43,156 nucleotides of DNA. Source: an uncultured Marmoricola sp. (GTDB lineage Bacteria; Actinomycetota; Actinomycetes; Propionibacteriales; Nocardioidaceae). The notes under the pieces were generated by a model. It was given only the letters and a program-made list of their open reading frames with translations. It was not told the DNA's origin and did not search any database. Both the position numbers and the translations under genes were made by a program. Location: the NCBI RefSeq assembly GCF_943913695.1, contig NZ_CALTZE010000009.1, positions 1 through 43,156 of the forward strand, written 5' to 3'. Positions 1-5,809 of this stretch are shown here, one piece after another (the stretch's first letter is position 1; each line of letters starts with the position of its first letter).

Positions 1-509
1 CCCCTAAACGCCGCCGGCACGACCTGCCCCCACCGAGCCCGCCGCCTTGGCCCTCGGCGGGGGCAGATTCGTGCCCCTGTAGAGCACCTGAGGCGCTGCC
101 ACGGCCTGCCGGGAATCCGACTTGTGCACTTGTGCAGAAGTGCTGGTGCTATCGACAGGCGGTAGGGCTCGCCGGCCCAACGGGGTCATACCCCCACCTA
201 GCCCGGCAACCCGTCCGACAGCCAAGCGGTGAGCCACTCCACCACCCGCGAAAGGTTCACCAGGGTCGAGGCGAGTCGAGCAGCGGTCATCACTCCTCGC
301 CACCACTTACGCGGGCGGCTAGGTGGTTGAGCTGAACGATGGCGGTCAGTGAGAGGCGGTTGGCGCATGGCGCACTTCCCTTCGCTTGCGACGCCCAGCT
401 CTGAGCTGTGGCTGGACCATCGCGGCGCACCATGGCCTCCGGCCCTGCCTAACGTCGCCCGCTACCCCTGAGGCCGGACCGTGACGTGCGACACGTCGAA
501 ACTCACCAC
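1..509. other. Gene-free left edge inside the mobile element
   Basis: No convincing gene was found on either strand. The open frames here lack a ribosome site and encode Arg/Pro/Gly-rich shadow-like peptides. An inverted repeat CCCGCCG/CGGCGGG (38-44 and 55-61) could be the terminator of a gene entering from the left, but no T-run follows it. The part from 462 to 509 leads into the promoter of the small operon starting at 582. Confidence 0.5.
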
Positions 510-563
510 TTGACAGGTGCATATGCACCCTGCTTCTCTTCCGTCATCAGGTGCATATGCACC
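510..563 (+). promoter_or_regulatory. Promoter with two identical 14-bp palindromic operators
   Basis: A consensus -35 hexamer TTGACA (510-515) is followed at once by the perfect palindrome GGTGCATATGCACC (516-529). The same 14 bp recur at 550-563, 34 bp further on and 18 bp before the start codon at 582. The sites straddle the place where the -10 and transcription start should lie, a layout typical of repressor control. No good -10 is visible at 17 bp spacing (533-538). The binding protein is unknown; the ribbon-helix-helix protein at 2021-2281 is one candidate. Confidence 0.65.
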
Positions 564-581
564 ACTCACGAGAGGCAGACC

Positions 582-713
582 ATGAGCACCGATCACGCCC
601 ACACTCACGGCCCCGAGTCGTACTCCTACACAGGCGCCAGCGGCGCAGGCTTCTACGTCGCGGTCTGCGGCGTGTGCGGCGAGCACGCCCAGCCCGAGTC
701 GGCGGGCTGGTGA
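582..713 (+). CDS. Small His/Cys protein, first gene of the palindrome-controlled operon
   Basis: This encodes 43 residues of unknown function. The start ATG at 582 is chosen because AGAGG sits about 6 bases upstream (571-575) and because both 14-bp palindromes lie just ahead of it. The protein has a His-rich start (DHAHTH) and one CGVCGEH motif, which could hold a metal alone or within a dimer. Its stop TGA overlaps the GTG start of the ArdA-like gene by four bases (GTGA), so the two are almost certainly translationally coupled. No family is recognised. It may be an accessory of the antirestriction protein, but that rests on position only. Confidence 0.6.
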   Translation: MSTDHAHTHGPESYSYTGASGAGFYVAVCGVCGEHAQPESAGW

Positions 714-1387
714 CCACGGTGACCACGACTGTCAGCGCCCAGCACGTCGCCGGCTACACCTACGCCGCTGCGATCTACTGCCCCGCCTGCCTTCCGATCA
801 CCCGGCCGCACGTCTCTACTGAGGACCGGCCCGCCTACGCCGTGGCCGAGTCCGTCGAGCGAGTGCTCGACAACCTGGCGGCGCCTACGGGCGCCCACGG
901 CAGCCGACTGCGCAGCACCTACGGCGAGACCTTCGACCGCCACGATGAGTACACCTTCGACTCCGACGACTTCCCGAAGGTGCTGCACCTCGACGGACTG
1001 CTCGACCGCTCCGAGGTCCAGTGCCACGAGTGCGGACTCATGCTCGACCCCGAGGCCGAGGAGCAGCGCCAGGACCGCGAGGCGCTCAGCGCCGAGGGCT
1101 ACGACCTCGACGCCTTCGCGGCATGGGCCGAGGACCGTGGCACGGCCATCGCCTACGACGACCGCCACGACTTCGATGACGCCTACGCGGGCGAGTGGAG
1201 CACCTTCCGCGAGTACGCCGACCAGTTGGCCGAGGAACTCCTCGACGCCGAGGGCATCGGCCCCGACAGCCTGGCCCGGCGGCACTTCGACTACGACGGC
1301 TGCGCACGCGACCTCATCCTCGGCGGCGAGTTCTGGACCTCCACCACGGCGGACGGCACGGGCGTGTACATCTTCCGGTCATGGTGA
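710..1387 (+). CDS. ArdA-like antirestriction protein with Cys-motif N-terminus
   Basis: This encodes 225 residues from GTG 710, which overlaps the preceding stop. Residues about 125-225 resemble the C-terminal part of ArdA antirestriction proteins: an acidic stretch leading to YAGEWSTFREYADQLAEE, then HFDYDGCARDLILGGEFW, then a terminal GVYIFRSW. ArdA proteins are DNA mimics that block type I restriction and protect incoming plasmids and conjugative elements. The N-terminal half is unlike ArdA and carries CPAC (24-27) and CHECG (105-109), a possible split zinc site. The protein is strongly acidic in its second half, as expected of a DNA mimic. An ArdA role is inferred from pattern recognition. 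An unrelated acidic protein is the alternative. Confidence 0.6.
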   Translation: MTTVTTTVSAQHVAGYTYAAAIYCPACLPITRPHVSTEDRPAYAVAESVERVLDNLAAPTGAHGSRLRSTYGETFDRHDEYTFDSDDFPKVLHLDGLLDRSEVQCHECGLMLDPEAEEQRQDREALSAEGYDLDAFAAWAEDRGTAIAYDDRHDFDDAYAGEWSTFREYADQLAEELLDAEGIGPDSLARRHFDYDGCARDLILGGEFWTSTTADGTGVYIFRSW

Positions 1388-1398
1388 CCGGGGCCGAA

Positions 1399-1716
1399 CT
1401 AGTAGGAGGAGGGGAAGCTCATCACGATCAGGATGGAGAAACCATGCAGGGCGGTTGCCACGACGACTGCCGAGAACGCCACGATGTCGAGAAGTCCCCA
1501 CGCGCGCCGGCTGCGCCATCGCGCTACCAGAGCTCCGACCAGCAGCCCACCGAAGACGACAGGCGGCAAGAAGACCTCCGCAACGACGGCGGCGTCAGAC
1601 GAGATGCCCCAGGGAATCGTCATCCAGAGCACCCAGGCAAACACCGCGAGCAACTGCACGACCGCCCAACTAGACGCGCGACTCGCGGCGGGCAGTTCGC
1701 TCTGCGTCGCCGTCAC
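1399..1716 (-). CDS. Small membrane protein of the mobile element
   Basis: This encodes 105 residues from GTG 1716. Three hydrophobic segments are evident: about 18-40 (VVQLLAVFAWVLWM), 46-65 (VFLPPVVFGGLLVGALV) and 75-100 (LLDIVAFSAVVVATAL), separated by a basic loop RWRSRR. It converges on the ArdA-like gene with 11 bp between the stops. No family is recognised and no strong ribosome site precedes the start. Other small membrane proteins occur in this element (2265-2687 and possibly 3165-3353), so element-encoded envelope functions are likely but unproven. Confidence 0.55.
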   Translation of the reverse strand: MTATQSELPAASRASSWAVVQLLAVFAWVLWMTIPWGISSDAAVVAEVFLPPVVFGGLLVGALVARWRSRRAWGLLDIVAFSAVVVATALHGFSILIVMSFPSSY

Positions 1717-1800
1717 GCGACAAGGCTATGCGGCCGCACCGTTAGCCGAGGCGAATCGCGCTAGTCACACCAAACTTCGACACGAGAACGGACAGCGACC

Positions 1801-2016
1801 ATGAGTGACACCCATAGCCCCGAGACCTGCGAGCGCCCCGACTGCGAGCCCTGCCTCGATCACGAGCGGCACGAGTCCATCGTGCGCCTGGAGCTGGCCC
1901 TGTTAGACCTGGAGACCAGCCAGGCCGGCGAGCGCGGCGCATGGGTCGACCTCGATCTGCGAGTCGACGCACTGGACATACGCAACGTGCTCGACCTGCT
2001 GCGACTGCGACACTGA
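1801..2016 (+). CDS. Small acidic protein with clustered Cys/His
   Basis: This encodes 71 residues. The N-terminus has a Cys/His cluster (C10, C15, C18, H21, H24) that could bind zinc. The rest is Leu/Asp/Glu-rich and probably helical. The gene contains the rare leucine codon TTA, unusual in high-GC actinobacteria, where such genes can depend on the bldA tRNA. The next gene, the ribbon-helix-helix protein, begins four bases after this stop, so the two form a coupled pair. No toxin family is recognised, so a toxin-antitoxin reading is not supported. Confidence 0.55.
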   Translation: MSDTHSPETCERPDCEPCLDHERHESIVRLELALLDLETSQAGERGAWVDLDLRVDALDIRNVLDLLRLRH

Positions 2017-2020
2017 CCCC

Positions 2021-2281
2021 ATGACAGAACCACGCAAGGGCGACCGCTCGCGCACGAAGAACCGCGTGGTGAGAGTCAGCGATGAAGTGTGGGATGCGGC
2101 CAAGAGTCGGGCTGAGGCAAACGGCGAGACCGTCTCCGACGTGATCCGCCGAGCCCTAGTCGACTACGCACAACTGCCGAATGACACTGCTGGAGTGCTC
2201 GGGAGGGCTGACCGCGCAGGCATCGACGCTCCGCCCCCTGGAGGTTCGCACGAACCTCAACGAGCTACACGCGGTCAATGA
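2021..2281 (+). CDS. Ribbon-helix-helix (CopG/Arc type) DNA-binding protein
   Basis: This encodes 86 residues. Residues 14-20 (NRVVRVS) form the expected beta strand, followed by two helices, DEVWDAAKSRAEANG and TVSDVIRRALVDYA, the layout of the ribbon-helix-helix fold that binds DNA as a dimer. The basic N-terminus (RKGDRSRTK) is common in this group. The C-terminal 35 residues are low-complexity and probably disordered. It follows the 71-residue gene by four bases and overlaps the convergent membrane-protein gene by 17 bp. It is a plausible regulator of element genes, including the palindromes at 516-563, but no binding site can be assigned. Confidence 0.75.
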   Translation: MTEPRKGDRSRTKNRVVRVSDEVWDAAKSRAEANGETVSDVIRRALVDYAQLPNDTAGVLGRADRAGIDAPPPGGSHEPQRATRGQ

Positions 2282-2687
2282 AGTAGAGCGTGAGCAGCAC
2301 GTACGCGCCGGCCGTCGACGCCAGTTTCCCCCAGAAGAGAGCGAGCGTGACCCAGTTGAGCCATGCTGGCGTTCCGTTCACCGTTGGGAGTTGGCGTCGC
2401 TCCATGTAGCGGCCGTAGGCCCCCCACGCCAGGGCGCCATAGACGTACTGGAGGAAGTCCAGACCGAGCGCCAGCACGAGAAGGAGGCCAACCCACACTA
2501 GGCCCGTCGAATGCAGTCTGAGCCCACCATCCGCCGAGACCCCGCCTCCTCCGAAGAGCCAGACAATGGCGAGGCCCGCCAGGGCAAGTTGCCGACCAAT
2601 GTCGCCGGCCTTACTTGACGCGCGCGAGTAGCGCTCGTGTATGTCTGTCCGAGACACCCAATCGGCGTCGTCCTTCGGCTTGGCCAT
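2265..2687 (-). CDS. Membrane protein of the mobile element
   Basis: This encodes 140 residues. A polar N-terminus (MAKPKDDADWVSRTDIHERY) precedes hydrophobic segments at about 33-50 (LALAGLAIVWLFGGGG), 62-90 (GLVWVGLLLVLALGLDFLQY) and 110-137 (VTLALFWGKLASTAGAYVLL). An aromatic, basic stretch (WGAYGRYMERRQ) lies between the last two. The fold looks like a small helical membrane protein with its N-terminus in the cytoplasm. No known family is recognised. It lies downstream of two tiny genes on the same strand (2704-2838 and 2910-3107) and may share their transcript. Confidence 0.65.
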   Translation of the reverse strand: MAKPKDDADWVSRTDIHERYSRASSKAGDIGRQLALAGLAIVWLFGGGGVSADGGLRLHSTGLVWVGLLLVLALGLDFLQYVYGALAWGAYGRYMERRQLPTVNGTPAWLNWVTLALFWGKLASTAGAYVLLTLYFIDRV

Positions 2688-2703
2688 CGCCTAGACACCC
2701 TCC

Positions 2704-2838
2704 CTACTGCGAAGGGCCGGGACTCCCTGTCCTACCTTTCGGCATGTCGCCCTTCGGCTTGCCGTTCTTGGCTCCGCTACCAGTGAGACTCCCGCTCTCT
2801 TTGGTCGTCTTTGGCGCCGAGTCCTTCTTCTCGCTCAC
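2704..2838 (-). CDS. 44-residue Lys/Ser/Gly-rich peptide gene
   Basis: This is a short gene that is easy to miss. GTG 2838 is preceded by AGGAGA with a six-base gap (complement of 2845-2850), a near-perfect ribosome site. The product begins VSEKKDSAPKTTKESG and is almost wholly made of Lys, Ser, Gly, Thr, Asp and Pro, with no hydrophobic core, so it is probably disordered. Its composition resembles the tail of the YjzC-like protein encoded just upstream at 2910-3107. It lies 16 bp before the membrane-protein gene. Function unknown. Confidence 0.6.
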   Translation of the reverse strand: MSEKKDSAPKTTKESGSLTGSGAKNGKPKGDMPKGRTGSPGPSQ

Positions 2839-2868
2839 TGACTTTCTCCTACACGTCTAAGTGCAGCC

Positions 2869-2893
2869 GGGGGCCACCGCAAAGGCAGCCCCC
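2869..2893 (-). terminator. Stem-loop between two small genes
   Basis: Inverted repeat GGGGGC (2869-2874) and GCCCCC (2888-2893) with a 13-base loop, lying between the YjzC-like gene and the 44-residue gene. No T-run follows on the minus strand, so it may be a weak terminator or a transcript-processing hairpin. Confidence 0.35.
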
Positions 2894-2909
2894 GACCGGA
2901 CACGTTGCT

Positions 2910-3107
2910 CTACTTGCGGCGACCGGAGTCGTTCTTGCTGCGGTCCACAAGCTCGTAGTGGTTGCCGGCCCTCTGGGTGGGCGGCAGCGACTCACCGCGC
3001 ACGGAGGTGATCTCGTGGCCGGTGCGGCCCCCTCGGGGACCGACCTCCTCGTACTGCCCGCTGGAGGGGGCGACGTTGCCCGGCTTGAGCGGCGTGTTCT
3101 TACTCAT
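2910..3107 (-). CDS. YjzC-like small protein
   Basis: This encodes 65 residues. The sequence KPGNVAPSSGQYEEVGPRGG, followed by TSVRGESLPPT and HYELVD, matches the small YjzC-like family (pattern PGxxAPxSGxYxxxGPRGG). These proteins are widespread in bacteria and their function is unknown. The start is well supported: AAGGAGA lies seven bases upstream of the ATG (complement of 3115-3121). The tail DRSKNDSGRRK is basic and probably disordered. In this element it heads a run of minus-strand genes (2910-3107, 2704-2838, 2265-2687). Confidence 0.75.
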   Translation of the reverse strand: MSKNTPLKPGNVAPSSGQYEEVGPRGGRTGHEITSVRGESLPPTQRAGNHYELVDRSKNDSGRRK

Positions 3108-3164
3108 GACAGTCTCCTTGACTCGTCACGGCCGCGCCTACTCGACCTGCCGCCCGCGAAGGGT

Positions 3165-3353
3165 CTACCTTCGTGGTTCGTCTTCCCAAACGAGCGCGAC
3201 TGGCCTCGGAGTTGCAGCCAACTTCGGGGCCAGGCGTGTGCTTGGACCCGGTGGACTGGTAGCCCACGAGACCATGATGCAGACGAACAGGCACATGCTC
3301 GCGAAGACACGCTGCGTCAGCGTGTTGATACGGCGTACGCCGAAGTAATCCAC
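3165..3353 (-). CDS. Possible small single-pass membrane protein
   Basis: A tentative gene for 62 residues from GTG 3353, with a weak ribosome site (GGCGGA five bases upstream). A central hydrophobic stretch MCLFVCIMVSWA could be a short membrane segment, flanked by a basic N-terminal part (RRINTLTQR) and a Pro-rich tail. It lies between the YjzC-like gene and the integrase on the same strand. A longer reading from ATG 3494 would overlap the integrase gene and is less likely. Coding status is uncertain. Confidence 0.35.
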   Translation of the reverse strand: MDYFGVRRINTLTQRVFASMCLFVCIMVSWATSPPGPSTRLAPKLAATPRPVALVWEDEPRR

Positions 3354-3366
3354 TAGTGTCCGCCAG

Positions 3367-3396
3367 TTATCCACAGTTTGAGCACAGTTGTGCACA
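3367..3396 (+). other. Two DnaA-box-like sequences upstream of the small membrane gene
   Basis: TTATCCACA (3367-3375) is a perfect consensus DnaA box. TTGTGCACA (3388-3396) differs by one base from the actinobacterial box TTGTCCACA. The two are 21 bp apart, two helical turns, in the same orientation. They lie in the 97-bp gap between the integrase stop and the next start. No replication-initiator gene is seen in the window, so a true origin is not shown. Confidence 0.3.
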
Positions 3397-3450
3397 GGCT
3401 GGGCACTCGGTAGCACCAGCGTGCCTCTCCCTTCGCTGGCGGGTCGCCCC

Positions 3451-4896
3451 TCACGCAGTTGCGCTACTCGGCATGAGGAAGGTGTCTCGGTCATCGTGAG
3501 AAGCGAGCGGACTCCCCACTGCGTGCGTGGCGAGTTCGCCCAGCAACTCGTCAGGCGTCAGGGTGATCCGCTGCTCCACTGGAGCGCGCCCACCGTGCAG
3601 GGTCCATCGCCCGAGCGTGTTGAGCATCCTGCAGCGCATCGCGGGCGAGGCTGCGTGCCACTCCTCGGCCACTGATCGGCCAGTCTCGACCACGTTGAAC
3701 AGACGCACTCCCCTCTCTGCCTGAGCGGCCTTGAGCGCTCGCTTAGCAGAGCGCAGGTGCTCCATGGCCTCCTCCTCGTCCTCGTCGCTGACAGCGCCAG
3801 CGAAACGCCTCTGCGCCTCCGCTAGACGCACCTCCGCCGCACTGATCGCCTCATTGCGGGGGGTGAGCGAGTCCGACCACGAGCCCGAGACCGCGCGCCT
3901 GGCCCCGTACTCGCTGAGGAAGCGCGACTCCAGGTAGTGGTCGGCCCGGTGAGCCATGATCGTGGGCGCACCCTCGCCGGGCGCATGCTTGTCGCGGCGG
4001 CAGACGTAGGTGTCGTGCGTGGCTCCGGTCGACTTGTTCTGCGCCTTGCTGACGTTCAGGTACATGCGCTGACCGCAGGTGCCGCAATGCAGGACGGCCG
4101 CGTAGGACTCGCGACGGCTCCACGTCTTGTCGCTCTCGCCTAGGTACTCCTCCAGCTCGCGCCACTCCCCCATGGTGAGCAGTGCCGCCTCGGGATCGAC
4201 TCGCGGCACACCATCGACGTGAACGACGCCCTCACCATCCGGCGTCATGCCAGCGAGCCGAGGATTCCGTAACCACTTGTGCATCCCCGTCTTACTGAGG
4301 CCAACGTCCCTGCGCACCCTCTCCTGGGACTCGCCGGCCACGATTCGACGGACTACCTCCCTCGCCGCGCCCCGCAGGCTCTCGTCCACTCGGATGACCA
4401 GACCCCGGCCGTTGGGATTGTCGACGGAGACGAAGCCCCACGGCGCCTTGCCCACCGCGTGCCTACCCTCGCGCGCGAACGACTCCAGCGACTCGCGGCG
4501 GCGCTCACCGATGATGCCCGCCTCCAGTTCAGCGATGGCGCCGAGCAGAGTGAGCATGAAGCGCCCCATCGGCCCCGCCGTGTCGATGTTCTGGTCGATG
4601 AAGGTGATCGTCGCCCCCTCGCCGTCGATGCGCTCTACGAGGTCGAGAAGGTCGCGCACGCTGCGGGCGGCACGGTCGATCTTCGTGACGAGCACCTGAT
4701 CGCCTGGTCGCAGGTCTGCCAGGAGCCGAGCACCATCGGGCCGGTCGCCAAACGCGACCTTCGACCCGCTGACAGACTCGTCGGCGTACCACTCCATCGA
4801 GCCGCCGGCCCTCCCGGCGATGCGCTCGCGCTGCTTGGCGATAGAGCCCGACTTCGCGTTGTCGAGCGAGATGCGCCCGTAACCCCTGACCGTCAT
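3451..4896 (-). CDS. Large serine recombinase (integrase of the element)
   Basis: This encodes 481 residues and integrates and excises the element by serine-phosphate strand exchange. The resolvase domain covers about 1-145: GYGRISLD gives catalytic Ser10, KIDRAARS (72-79) the arginine motif, and GRFMLTLLGAIAELEAGIIG the long-helix region. The recombinase domain follows from about 148 (GKAPWGFV). A zinc-ribbon region has C271, C274 and C299 but no clear fourth cysteine (H304 may replace it). A coiled coil lies near 348-395. ATG 4896 is chosen because GYGRIS must sit near the start; upstream in-frame codons belong to the ligase remnant on the other strand. The gene starts about 35 bp from the element-chromosome junction, as serine integrase genes usually do. 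No strong ribosome site is seen. Confidence 0.92.
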   Translation of the reverse strand: MTVRGYGRISLDNAKSGSIAKQRERIAGRAGGSMEWYADESVSGSKVAFGDRPDGARLLADLRPGDQVLVTKIDRAARSVRDLLDLVERIDGEGATITFIDQNIDTAGPMGRFMLTLLGAIAELEAGIIGERRRESLESFAREGRHAVGKAPWGFVSVDNPNGRGLVIRVDESLRGAAREVVRRIVAGESQERVRRDVGLSKTGMHKWLRNPRLAGMTPDGEGVVHVDGVPRVDPEAALLTMGEWRELEEYLGESDKTWSRRESYAAVLHCGTCGQRMYLNVSKAQNKSTGATHDTYVCRRDKHAPGEGAPTIMAHRADHYLESRFLSEYGARRAVSGSWSDSLTPRNEAISAAEVRLAEAQRRFAGAVSDEDEEEAMEHLRSAKRALKAAQAERGVRLFNVVETGRSVAEEWHAASPAMRCRMLNTLGRWTLHGGRAPVEQRITLTPDELLGELATHAVGSPLASHDDRDTFLMPSSATA

Positions 4897-4924
4897 GAGG
4901 CTCAGCGTAGATTGGTCATCTGTT

Positions 4925-4945
4925 CTCTTCAAGACCTTCAAGGGG
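4925..4945 (+). other. Attachment-site junction (attL or attR) in a DNA ligase gene
   Basis: Ligase-like coding sequence begins at about 4931 (AAGACCTTCAAGGGG, giving KTFKG). The bases just before it (TCTCTTC) do not fit the MVG normally preceding KTFKG in ATP-dependent ligases. The crossover should therefore lie within AAGACCTTC or very near it. The partner site lies left of the window, so the shared core cannot be read by comparing the two ends. Confidence 0.6.
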
Positions 4946-5200
4946 ATGACCGACGAGATCCTCGCCTGGCAGACCGAGCGCTTCCTCGAGCTCGAGACCC
5001 ATCGGGAGGGCCACATCGTGCACGTGCGGCCCGAGCAGGTCGTCGAGATCGCCTTCGACGGCGTGCAGCGCTCCACCCGTTACCCCGGCGGCGTCGCGCT
5101 CCGCTTCGCCCGCGTGCTGCGCTACCGCGACGACAAGCCGCCGGCCGAGGCCGACACGCTCGCGCGGGTGCGCGAGCTCGGCGGCGCCGCAGGGTCGTGA
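4931..5200 (+). pseudogene. 3' remnant of an ATP-dependent DNA ligase gene
   Basis: The last 90 or so codons of an ATP-dependent DNA ligase: KTFKGMTDEILAWQTERF, then HVRPEQVVEIAFDGVQ, then RYPGGVALRFARVLRYRDDK and EADT. This is the end of the OB-fold domain with conserved motif VI. The adenylation domain with its catalytic lysine is missing because the mobile element is inserted just upstream. The fragment stays open to an ATG at 4895 within element DNA, so a 101-residue hybrid peptide is possible, but it could not ligate DNA. The family is about 500 residues. The 5' part should lie beyond the far end of the element, outside this window. Confidence 0.85.
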
Positions 5201-5317
5201 GCTCATCGACGACTCTGGATGGATCGAAGCGACGCCTGTAGGCGTACTGGTCGATGACAGCAAGCACGCGCAGCTCCACCACCTGCCCACGAGCTTGCTG
5301 GCACGGCCGCGCTCACC

Positions 5318-5686
5318 TCACTTCAGCACCGCCCACGCGATGAGAGAGTCGAGACGGCGGATGTCGGCGCCCTTGCCCACTTTGATCTTGATGTGGCCGG
5401 CCCGGGTCCACAGCTCGAGCTCGGCGTTGACGTCGAGGAGCTTGCCGGCGTTCTCCGAGGACCACATGTTGATCGAGCTGTAAGGCAGCGAGTAGATCTC
5501 GACCTTCTTGCCGGTCAGGCCCTGCGCGTCGCGCACGATCAGTCGCTTGGTCGTGAAGACCGCGCTGTCGCGAAACGTCTTGAACGCAGCCACCGGAGTC
5601 TCCCCCTGCACCAAGAGCTCGTTCACGTCGACGGGGATGGGGATCTCCTGCATGAACGTCCAGGCAGTGATGGCAGCGGTTTCCAT
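5318..5686 (-). CDS. PH domain-containing protein (bacterial PH family)
   Basis: This encodes 122 residues matching the bacterial pleckstrin-homology family bPH_1 (YvbH-like): alternating strands FRDSAVFTTKRLIVRD and KKVEIYSLPYSSINMW, then LELWTRAGHIKIKVGKG and a C-terminal helix RRLDSLIAWAVLK. It has no signal peptide or membrane segment, so it is cytoplasmic. Such proteins are common and mostly uncharacterised. The start is supported by GAGAGGA about six bases upstream of the ATG. It is transcribed alone, toward the ligase remnant. Confidence 0.8.
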   Translation of the reverse strand: METAAITAWTFMQEIPIPVDVNELLVQGETPVAAFKTFRDSAVFTTKRLIVRDAQGLTGKKVEIYSLPYSSINMWSSENAGKLLDVNAELELWTRAGHIKIKVGKGADIRRLDSLIAWAVLK

Positions 5687-5809
5687 GGGGTGTCCTCTCG
5701 TCGACGACCCTCATGGCACCAGCGGGCGGCGCCTACGTGAACCCACTGTCCGCGGGTAGGGACGATGACAGCTGACCTGCTCGATGCCCTCCAGCGGTGT
5801 GCGGCGCCC

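Noticed and set aside
38..61. Terminator or small gene at the left edge
   Set aside because: The hairpin is GC-rich with no T-run and the upstream gene is outside the window; nothing decides its role.
1801..2281. Toxin-antitoxin pair (71-residue protein plus ribbon-helix-helix protein)
   Set aside because: The gene order and RHH protein are suggestive, but the partner resembles no toxin family and has a Cys/His cluster, so the call is not supported.
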